Source: Scenedesmus sp. ARA3
Lineage: Eukaryota > Chlorophyta > Chlorophyceae > Sphaeropleales > Scenedesmaceae
DNA: 64,000 nucleotides
Assembly: GCA_004335835.1 (NCBI GenBank)
Contig: RWJK01001239.1
Coordinates: 109,930 to 173,929, forward strand
Reading direction: 5' to 3'
The first letter of the stretch is position 1, and each line of letters opens with the position of its first letter. Below the pieces are notes generated by a model, which was not told the origin of the DNA, searched no databases, and saw nothing but the letters and a program-made list of their open reading frames with translations. Positions 10,088-21,606 of the stretch are shown one piece after another. A program made the translations under genes and the position numbers.

Positions 10088-13000
10088 CTATTTAGAAACC
10101 CTCAATACCATGTATCTTATTTTGCAGCGGGGGCTCACCAGTGACATCTCCTGCAGCGTGGAGCCGTCCTCCATTGCTGCATCCGGCAGCACCGCACTCA
10201 GCGCGCCCACCGTGCACTGCTTGCCGATCCTGATCGGCCGGATCTTCACATGGCGCGCCTCCACGGTATGTGTTAACAAGAAGGCGCCATCTGCGATGAC
10301 GGCCCCATCATCAATGCTGACTTGCTCGTATTCGGCCACCACGCCGCCCAGGCAGAAGACATCGTTGCCCACCTTGGTGCCCATGGCTCGCAGGTACCAG
10401 TTGTAAAGCTGCAGGTGGCAGAGGGCGGCAGCGGTAGCAAAGCGTTAGGTGTGCGCTGCCGGTGCACTGCAGCTGCAGGTGCGGCAGATCGCTTATACAG
10501 ATGCTGCGTACTTAACAGGGTTGGCCACCATGGTGTCAAGCTCTGCATGGTTATGATGATGATTAGGCCATAAATACATGCATGCCTGTTGCAGCCGATG
10601 TACAGCATCTGCCAGGTGGCCGCTTCAACCACACAAATGCACGGCACAGCAGCCGCAGAGGTGTGGGACACAGAGCTAGATCCGTGGGACACAAAGCTAG
10701 ATCTGTTGGACACAGAGCTAGATCTGTGGGACACAGCGCAAGATCTGCGGGACAAACCGCGAAATCTGTGCAAGCCGCCACCCACCAATGAGCCCTTGAA
10801 GCCGTTGAAATCGGCATATATGTGTGCATTGATGCACAGCATTTGCCAGCGCCCGGCGCCGAAGCTCTTGAAAATTGCATGCTGCCCGCCGCTGTCTGCC
10901 ATGACCAGCTTCTTCAACAGCGCCAGATACGCAACAAATATCACCCAGCTGCCGACAATAACTGCAGGCGAGAACGCGGCGCCGAGGAAATAGCCGTAGT
11001 GGTAAAAGGCGGAGAAGCCGAGCACTGCTCCCGGAACGGTCATCATAAAGCTCGTGAGCGTGAAGATGCAATTCGCGCCGATGATGTAGAGCACGTTGTA
11101 GATCGCGTACTGCCACATCGGCAGCAGGCGGGAAGCTGCGTTTTCAAACTTGCCGGAGGTGAGGCCGGCTTCGATGTCTGCGGCACTGCCGCCGGACCTG
11201 GGAATCAATGTTGCGGCGGCGGCAGCAGCAGCGGCAGCAGGGTGAGGTGAGAAGTGCAGCCCAGTGAAGTTGAGATACACATTGCCAGCAGCTGCGCGCG
11301 CATGGTATGATTTGAAGACGTCCTCTGACAGCTACCTGCCACAGCTGGCAGCCATCAAGGCACACAACATGAAGCAGCAGTGCTTCACTAGACATAGCGC
11401 AATTGCAACTGGCAGCTTGACTAATGTAGATCACCAGCAGCCCGCCTCCTCACCTCAGCTTGAAGCCTCCCAGTGTGATGGAGTAGTCCTCAAAGCTCTG
11501 GCCTGGCGCGCCATACGTGAACACGCCCAGGCATGCATTCTTGCCCACTGTCGTGCCTGCCATGAGGGTGCAGTCGTTGGTGACATCACACGCCTCGCCC
11601 AGCTTCACGCGGGCGGCGAGGCCAGAGGTTGCGCCATACACGGTGACCATGCTACACGAGAGGGGAGCGTGCAAAAGGGCAGGAAAACAGCAGCAGGGGC
11701 GTTGGCAGTTGTCAGCCTGATGGCATGGCACTGAGGCTTAGTGACCGCAGATCTGCCTGAAATGAGCAAATCAAGCTTCAAGCAGCCAGCAAGCTAGATA
11801 TCAGACACACACGCTGGCTCTATCCACCACGTCATGCGGGTCGGTGAGAGAGCCTGCCTAATTCCTGAAAGGTGAATCCTAAGTTTTTCACCGCACGTAC
11901 CTGCACACGCTGGCTGTGTCCTCCACCTTGTACAGTTTAGACTCACTGCGCTTGAACAGCTTCTTTCTAGAATAAACCCTGAACCCAAGAACCACAACAA
12001 TTTAACCCCTACATCATCAGCCCCACCTGCATACGCTGGCGGTGTCCTCAACTTCGTAGAGCTGAAACTCGCTGCACTTGAACAGCTCATCTCAAAAGTG
12101 AACCCTGAAAGCAAGAACCACAAGAATGCACTCCTAACCATCCGCCGCACCTGCACACGCTGGCAGTGTCCTCCACCTCGTACAGCTCAAACTCGCTGCA
12201 CTTGAACATCTCACTCAGCCAGCACTGCCGGCCGACCTTGGAGCCCAGCGCGCGCAGCCATGCATTGAAGACCTCCGTGCTTGTGAACTGCCACACAATG
12301 GTCTGGAAGGGCCCCGCCATGAGGCACTTGAAAGCGTGGCGGCGCCACGCCAGCCACAGACCACCTGTAGCGCCACAGGTGGCAGTGGCGGGATGATAAC
12401 GCACGAGAGCATTCGGCAGCGCAGCCTGTTGACTGAGGTTGACAGCACTGAGCGAATGCTGACTGTAAGCGGGCTGCATGGCCAAATGAAAGACACAGCC
12501 GCGATGCAGACAGGCAGGTTATCAGACGCACACCAGCTGCACGCTGAGTATCAGGTCAAGCTCACACACTCAGCGCCGCGCGTGCCTTGAAACATGTCAC
12601 GCAGCACCAGGCCTAGGCTCACCGTTCTGCATCTTCTCCTGGCTCATCTTGGGCACCATCAGCCACTTGAGCGGCACCATCAGCCACATGTAGATGCTGG
12701 CCGTGATGAAATCAGCGACCGACGCGATTGCAAGCCCGATCGTGAGCACCCACCACAGCGTGTGGCACAGCGTGTACGTCTCGCCCTGCTTCCCTAGTGG
12801 ATCTCGATAAGCCCTTCCGATCCAGCAGGTGTGCGAGGCCACGATCAGCCGATCCCATATGTTGAGTCGCACGTCGACAAGCTCCTTTGCAAACTCCAGG
12901 GAGATGTAGATGCTGGGCACCATGGTCAGCCACATGCAGGACATGACCGCCAGCAGCAGCACCACCGTGGTCAGGCTGAGGGGCAGGGGCAGCATGGCGT

Positions 13001-13845
13001 GCTCAGCGCGCACCTGCGCGTGCGCTGCTGCATCTGCAGTGAGGCAGGGGAGAGTTGTGCACATTTGGTCAGAGCAGTGCATGGCAGAGGGGTGGATGGA
13101 TTCGGCGTTGAGCGTAAGTGGAAGGTTTGCGCGCGCTGTGACGGCTGCAGCAGTGTGTGCTGGTTGGTCCAAGATTGTTTGAGGTGGCAATGTATCAGCA
13201 GCAAGCAACCGATGCTTCATAAAGACGCCTGCAACTTGCAGGCCAAGGCTGGCATACTAGGGCACCAGCCTGGAGCAGTTGTGACACCCAGCTACAGGCT
13301 GAACAATGCACACACTACATTCATGCTGTTGTTCACATTTTGTGTATGTAAAGGCACCCACCTGCTGGCCCTGGGGGTAGGCGCTGTGAGGTTGTGCCTG
13401 GTGTGAGCAGGTAGTTGTCAGGCACCACCGTGCCGTGGGACACGATGCTGGTGGGCAGCAGCGTCACTCCACGGCCCACCTTGACGCGGCCCAGCACCTG
13501 CGGCAGCGGGGATACACATGCGGTGGGTGTATTGTCTGATAGGCTGCTGCAGCGTACACTAATAGCATGGTTCGGGCAGCTTGGCGCGCCGGTAAGCCAG
13601 GCCTCAGCCACGCTGTGACCTTCACGCGTGCTCTGCAGGGGGATGGCAACCTGTTGCTCCAGAAAACAGGACGCATCCAAGGTGTTTGAAGACCTGTGCC
13701 AGCGGACATGTCGACAATGCAATTGAGCGGTGCAATTTCGACAGTGCAGTTGGGCTCACCATGGTGCCCCTGCCCCCTGGCTCCTTGGCTGCATGGAAGC
13801 TGCAGCCGTCAATGAAGGAGTCAGACTCAATCACTGCACAAGGCA

Positions 13846-13906
<61 letters not shown>

Positions 13907-16900
13907 GCACGGCTCAACCAGTCATCTAGAGTGTCAACAGTTTGGTGATACGCAAGTTGCGTCACTGCGGCACTGGATGCGCTGGGCAGACAAGCAAAAC
14001 CCTATAACAATACAACACGCAGAAACCTAGGTGCAGCACCCAGCAAATAAACAATCAAACAAAGTGGACGTAGCTGCAACACGCACCTGTGTCATCACCA
14101 ATCTCCACAAGGTCCCAATCTGAGATGTTGAACGAATCAATCGACACGTTCTTGCCGATCTTCGTGCCCAGCGCGCGCAGATACCACACCATCACGGGCA
14201 TGCGCCGCACCAGCACGAACAGCCAGAAGATCGAAAAGCGATAGCTGCTGCGCACGAGCCACCAGCGTACGTAGTACCAGCTCCAAATTGCGTGCACGCC
14301 CGGCTGCTGCTTGCCGAGCATGACCCATTTGAAGGCTACGGTGAAGAGCAGCATGGTGACCATGCCGAATGTGGTCATGCCGAATGCGAAGAAGGGCACG
14401 GTGAGGATGTGCGGCTGCAGCGTGGCATAGTAGTAGGTGGCCTGCGGGAAGGGTGGTGCAGCAGCAAGCGGTCAGGGCCAACATCGGACATGTGGCTGCG
14501 GCCTGCGGCAGCTGGTGACGCCATCTACGTGTAGTTTGACAGCAGCTTCAAGCGTGTGCAGTGCCTGCTGCTTATCCAGTCAGTTGCTTCTGGTTCACCT
14601 CAACAGGTGATGCTCTGCCACGCTCTTTTGCTAAATGTAGCCCATGGTGTTGCTGTCACGTCCCGGTGCACCCGCCTGCCACGCCGCTCACCTCTAGTGC
14701 CGTGCAGACGAACACGTAGGCAACCTGCCCCAGCAGCACCATGCCGCCAATCTGCAGCACAGTCGCCAGCCACACCGGCAGCGGCCTGCTGCCCAGCCTC
14801 CGCAGCCCTGCAGCAGCCTTCACTCTCTCTTCTGCAATGTCCCCAAACCCTCCACCACCAGCACCACCACTGTTAACTCCTCCCTGCCAGTCCCTGCCGC
14901 TGTGCATTCGGCCGTCAGGTGATGAGTCAGTGAAGCTGCTGCCGCTGCTGCTGCTGCCGCTGCTGCTTCTGCCGCTGCCGCTGCGGCCGGGGCCGAAGCT
15001 GGTGCCTGCCTTGATAGGGGTGAAGCTGCCCTGGCGGGACACGATGTCGGTGAGCTCAAACTTGCCGTACTGAGACTCGATGGCGGCCGCCATGGCGGCG
15101 ACTGTGGAGTGCTGGTAGATCAGCAGGCCTGCAGGTGGCAACGTGCAGGGATCAGGGGGTGACGCTTTCTAAAGGGCAACACCGCTTGTATTCACATGTA
15201 TACATGCATACATATGTGCCCGAGCATCCTGCCCCACCAGTGCGCCCGTCAGGTCTTGTGCTAGCACACACTGAATCATACCAGGCTGTAGTACTGAGAG
15301 GTTTAAGATTCATCAGCAGAGGCACGCGCACAGCCCACACCTACTAGTAGCAGGAGTAGCAGCAGCATGCGGCTCACCTGATATGTCCTGGCCTGTGGCG
15401 CGCCGAATCTTGGAGTTGATCAGCCCGGCACGCAGCGAGTTGCCGCCAATTTCGAAGAAGTTGCTCTTGGTGCTGAGGCTGCTGCGCTCCACCTGCAGCA
15501 AGCAGACCGTGCAAGCGCAATGTACGTTACATTACACCACCCTTGGTTACACTTGTAGATTCAAGCAGCACAATATCATGATGGTCAGCTGTCACAGCAC
15601 ACAGCAGTGCTGCAGCCTTGCAAGCATGCCAAAAGTGCAGCGGCAAGCGCAGCAGCAGCCATTCTCAGGTCATCTGCTGCGGGCAACAAGCAAGCGTCCC
15701 CACCTTGAACTCCTCACTCCAGATGGTAGCCAGTACGAGAGATTCCTAGAAACAGCACACAAATATCGAACCTCAAGTCCCCATCTTGAGCTCCTAACAC
15801 CAGATGCCCGCTAGCAGCTCCTCCATGTCGCTTTCAGGTGGACTATAACTGCCTAAGCTTGAGCCCTACCAGGGGTTAGTAAACCACAATCAAGACCTCA
15901 AATCCCCACCTTGAGCTCTTCAGACCAGATGCCAGCCAGCAGCTCCTCCATGTCACTCTCAGGGGCCTCAATCTCTCCGCTGCTGCTGCTGCCGCTGCCG
16001 GCGCCACGCACCAGCCCCCACTCCGGCTCTGCCAGAGACTTGACATCAATCTTGCCGTTGGGCAGGCGGGGCATGACTGGCAGGCTCACAAGCTTGGCAG
16101 GCACCTGAGGCAGCACAGCAGATTTACCAGTTGCATGTGTCAAGCTGAGACAAGACTATTGATGCTGACGCGGCAGGGTTTTAAGTAAGGGTCTAGGCGC
16201 TGCAGCCCGCAGCACCAGCCAGCAGCTGCTAGCCGGCCTGCTGTGGATAACATGCAATCACTTGGCCTTGTATTGCCGACAACGAGCTGGTTTATGCAAG
16301 TTGATATGTAACATATGTTACATGTTATATGACAATTTACAGTCTCACCATTGCCGGCAGCAGCTTGGCCCTGCAGTGCGCCTCAGCAGCCGCCAGGTCG
16401 ACGCTGTCAGGGGCCACATAGCCAGCCAGGCGGTACGTGCCGTTTGGATCCTTCCACGGCTTGACTGCTGCATGCGTCACACCTGCGACAACCACAACAG
16501 GCAGCAGCGCAGCGTTATTGGGCTGATCATATCACAGTTTCTGGAGACACGGCTGAACTGACACGTGTCATCTGCACAGCATGCACAGCCACACATGACG
16601 CACCTACTGCTGTCAAGCGCTGCCACCACCTCACGGCTCGCCGCCATGCGGATCACCCCTATATCATTACAACACCAATCTACCAAACCCCAAACAACCC
16701 AGAAGCTTAAATAAACAACTCACTAATGGATGCGCCCGTTAGGTCCGCCTCCACCTCTTTGGAATCTACTCAATAACCCAACATGCATCAATTGCAAATT
16801 CACACGCAAACACTCAAACACGCAACAGCGCCCACCGGTGCGCCCGCCAGCACCGCCTCCACCTCGCTAACCTCTACATCCATGCATGCCCCTATTTATT

Positions 16901-18214
16901 GCAAGGCCGGATTCACAGGTTCTTGGTGCATTGAAGTATGCTGCATCAAAGCCCACACCTGGTGCGCCCGCCAGCACCGCCTCCACCTCGCTGACCTCCA
17001 TGCGCACGCCGTTGATCTTGATCTGGCGATCAGCACGCCCCAGGTACTCCAGCTGCAAGGTTGGTGCACAGGCAGCGGCAACAGAACATGCAGACAGCAG
17101 CAGCGTGTCTCAAGGCGGCGTGATTGCGTACCTTGACAGCTTGGTCGAGCAGGTGCATAAGGAGCAGCTGCCACTATGTGTTTTGTGTGAGTGGACAGGC
17201 ACCGGCGGGTGCTGGCAGCCAACGTCTGTTGCTGCATTGGACAGGGCTGGATAAGAAGGAATGTTATTGCAAGCGCCGATTGATGCAGCACAAATGGACA
17301 GACAGCAGCACCCATGCTCACCTGGCCATCCTCTCCCATCACAATAAGGTCACTCGTCCTGTAGGCCAGCCTGTAGTGCTCACGCAGGGCGGCTGCAGCA
17401 GCAGCGTCACTGGCACTGCCGCAACTCTTCAGGGCAGCCGTCGACTCCTCGAACCAGGGGTTGGGCACATATGCGGCAGCAGTCTGCTCGGGGCGGTTGC
17501 GGTAGCCGCGAGCCAAGCGGGGCCCTGCATGCATGCCAAAAGGAAAGGCAGAAAAAAGCAGTTGCAACAGCATGGGGGTTTGTGAATGCTCAGTCTGGGC
17601 ACCACATGTTACGGATCCTCCGCATCGTCGTGGTGGCAATGTAGGTGCTGATAGCGCAGCTGTGCTTGCACATGCAAGTGACATAGCGCACCCGGCCAGT
17701 CTGGCTCTGGTGCATGAAAGACCTACAGAAACCATCACGTGCAAAGGCAAATGCAAGACAGAAACATTGTTACTGTTACTGTTATTGTTACTGTTACTGT
17801 TGCTGTTACAAGCTGCACTTACCTGACAGCCACAGCTCCCCAGGCTCCCCAATTGCTGCCAGCCGCCACTTGCCCTGCTGCTGCTGCTGCTTGTCATCTG
17901 CTGTTGCTGCTGCTGCTGCTGAACCCTGCTCTGCACCCTTATCAGCATCAGCTGCTGCTGTTGCTGCTGCTGCATCAGGCAGCACCACGTAGGCGTGCAC
18001 GTTGTGGTCTGGCCTGCCCAGGGGGATGCGGCCAAAGGGTGCCTGGATGTGCCCGGTGATGGTCTGCAGCAAGAGGATACGCATCAACAAGTAGCGGAAG
18101 CAGTGATGTTAGCAGTACGTGCATGTGGCCTGCCCAGGGGGATACGGACAGAGGGTGTCTGGATGTGTCCGGTGATGGTCTGGGTGAAGGGTAGTGACAT
18201 GGTAAATGCATGGT

Positions 18215-18263
<49 letters not shown>

Positions 18264-18591
18264 GCGGAAGCAGCAGCAGCAGCAGCGCATATGCAGTGTT
18301 TGTCTGAGCTGTGTTTCAGCATGCAGTGAAGCTGCTAACAACAACCGGTGGCACATGTAGAAGAACAGCAGCAGTGAAGCCCAGCGTCAGGCTCTGACGT
18401 GACATCTGGAGAGCGTGACGAGACGCGCAGGCCGCGCAGCGCTCACCGTGACTGTGACCTCGGTGGGTCCGTAGCTGTTGAACAGGCCGCCCCGTGCCAA
18501 GCCTGGCAGCGTTGCGCAGATCTCCTCCGCAAGCTTGGGGGTCAACGCCTCACCACCTGCAGCAGCAGCAACGGCGGCGGGTGGTGGCAGT

Positions 18592-18672
<81 letters not shown>

Positions 18673-19663
18673 GGCAGCAGCAGCAGCAGCGGTGGAGTGG
18701 CGGCAGCAGCGCAGAGGTACGCACGTGGCAGGGGCAGCACTCCTTGCATAGCTGTAGATACTGCTCCTGCGCAGCACCTCACCTGCCAACATGCTGGAGA
18801 GCAGGCACAACATGTGTATATGCGCCCCATACACTTGCTGAACTGACACGCAGCCAGGCTGTCTGTAGCCTGGCCTTACCTGTTGGCATGTCCCTCAGGC
18901 TGACATGCCAGGTCCTTCCCAGCCTCCACTGCATTGACTGGCCTGAAGCATACCATTACTGCAGCACGCTGCAACAGTTGACATAACACTGCTGTGTTGT
19001 ATTGCGCCCCACCTGTGAGCATGTACAGCAGCCAAGCCAGCACCATCATTGCCTCCCTTGCCCCTGCTAAGCTGGTCACATCACAACACGCTGCAGCAGA
19101 TCTGCTGCATACAACTGCTGGCAATATCGTCTCACCTGTGAGCATGTACCTCAGGCAGGCAAGGGACTCCCCAGCCTCCCTGAACGCCCCTAGGTACTCC
19201 GCAGCCAGTGCAGGCACCACCTCCATGCACAACTGCACTTCCCACTTCCATGCAGCTGATGCACCACTTCCATGCAGCTGATGCTTCCAGCCCCCGCCAC
19301 TAACTGGACCACTGCAGCATACTGGGACATGCTACAAGTACCAGCTGTACAACCTGTTGCAGCACTGCCGCTGAATGCTCAACGCGTCTCACCTGTCAGC
19401 ATGTACCTCAGGCAGGCGAGCGCTTCCCCTGCCTCCCTAAAAGCACCCAAATACTCCGCAGCCAGTGCAGGCACCACCTCCATGCAGCTGATGCCCTGCT
19501 GTGCAATGAGTGCTGCCATTCCATAAGGGTCCAGGTGAGCAGTGGGGCCTGGCACCACCAGCTTGGCTCCAAGCGTGAGGGCTGCAAAGACGTAGGTGAC
19601 ATAGGAGTCGAAGCACACCGTGGAGTTCAGGCAGAACACATCAGAGGAGCCTGCAGAGTGGTG

Positions 19664-19695
<32 letters not shown>

Positions 19696-21558
19696 GACGT
19701 TTGTGAGGCTGAAGCAGACTGTTGAGTTGAGGCAGAACGCGTTGAGTTGAGGAACATGCAAGCAAGCCAGCAACAGCAGCAGCATGGACAGTTGCAGAGG
19801 GCATCCAGGCTGCAGGAGATCATGATATGTGCAAGGCGTAGATTTCACGGAAGTATAAAGCACACCGTGGTGTTGTGGTATAACACATCAGCGCCTTCAG
19901 ATAGTAACAACAGCAGCTGTATAGCTGACTCGCTCAGGTCAAAATGCTCCACGTTGAATGCCACCAGGTCCCTCACACCCCTGTGGGGAACACAGATCAA
20001 GCCAAACAGTGCACAGCACAAGCATGGTTGCTTCAATCTTAGTGCCTTGAACTTAAAATTTTGGGGCTCACCAAGGCCGAAGTGCTCCACAATGAAGGCC
20101 ACCAGGTCCCTCACACCCCTGTGGAGGATCACAGATCAAGCCAAACAGTGCAAAACACCCGGATCATACCTCCAATTGTTGTCTTTATTATCTTGTACAC
20201 TCTGTTTTGAGCTTACCAAGGCCAAAGTGCTCAATGTTGAAGGCCACCAGGTCCCTCACACCCCTGTGGGGGATCATGTCACGCTTAAACAAGCTAAAAA
20301 CAGCTGATGGCACAAGCAGCAGTACTCACTCAGGCTGAAGTGCTCCACATTGAATGCCACCAGGTCCCTCACACCCCTGTGCGGGATCATCACGCCCTTG
20401 GGCCTGCCTGTGCTGCCGCTGGTGAACATGATGTAGGCCAGATCGTCTTCGCTGATGCTGGCAGGGTCAGGCAGGGTGATGGAGGCATCACTGGCAGCTG
20501 GGTCTGTGGGATCGTTGTACAGTATGATCTGCATTATGGAAGGGACAGGGGCGAGCAGCAACCAGCAGCAGCAGGCGCAGTCGCAGTAGTGTCTGGGATT
20601 GCCTGCATGATACTAGCAGGGAAAGGAGAGGGGATAATGTGTTACTGCCACTGGTGGACATGGTTGTGTTTCTGGTGTGACCCACAGTGCCTACGCTGAT
20701 GTCATCGTCCAAACCGCATATGGCCTGCTGTAAGCTGCAACCTAGCTTGCGCGTCTTACCTGCGGACTCAGCGGCAGCCCTGCAACGAGGCTCATGGCCA
20801 GCTGGGCTTGTGCAGGCTCAGTAAGCAGTGCCAGTGCCTCGCTGTCCTCAAGGTAGATGGCCAGCCGGTCAGCAGGGAAGCCGGGGTCAAGGGGGACGTA
20901 GCAGCCGCCAGCCTGTCGCAACATCAGCAGCAGCAGCAGCAGCAACAGTAGAAACCGATAGGTTAGAGGTCTGAGTAGACATGTGAAGGCTTGGGATGCT
21001 GTGACGCAAGTAGCAGCCGCCAGCCTGCGCAGATCAGCAGCAGCAGCTGTATTGTGGCTAGATTCACCTCCTGCCAAGGCATGTGCATACGCTGACAAAC
21101 AAACGAGTGAGGTGCATGTTAAATGCTTACTTGTCAAACACACGTAACGCTGATACCTGTTGCACCTCCATTGTTGAACAGCACAACAGCCAAAGCAACT
21201 TCGTATAAATGCAAAACACCTTTAGGACTGAACCTTGCCTCATCCACCAGCCAGCAAGCTGACACCCCGTTCAAGAACTGGGGCCCTTTTCCACAGCAAT
21301 CATTGTATAGCCAGGCAGCCGCACCGCTCACCTTGTGCACAGCAATCATGGACACCACCACAGCAGGCTGCCTGTCAAAAAGGATGCCAACTGCCCTATC
21401 CTTGCCAACACCTCTGGCCACCAGCCGCCGGGCCAGCTGCGTGGCAGCAGCATCAACTTGCTCAAAGCTCATGCTGCTGCCATCTTCAGCAACCAGGCAG
21501 GGCGCATCAGGGGTGGCAGCCACACAGGCGGCAAAGCCGGCAGGGATGAGGGGACCCT

Positions 21559-21606
<48 letters not shown>

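Noticed and set aside
10273..11280. Uninterrupted 335-codon minus-strand frame as a separate gene
   Set aside because: It runs through the 21-bp repeat intron of the Pls-like gene; only its first half encodes the conserved membrane part, and the true last exon is in another frame.
13847..13905. Poly-Gln or poly-Ala coding tracts in plus-strand frames
   Set aside because: They are antisense readings of CTG runs inside introns of the minus-strand Pls-like gene and have no other coding support.
16896..18035. 379-codon minus-strand frame
   Set aside because: It crosses several exons and introns of the adenylation domain out of frame; the conserved motifs are in the neighbouring frame.
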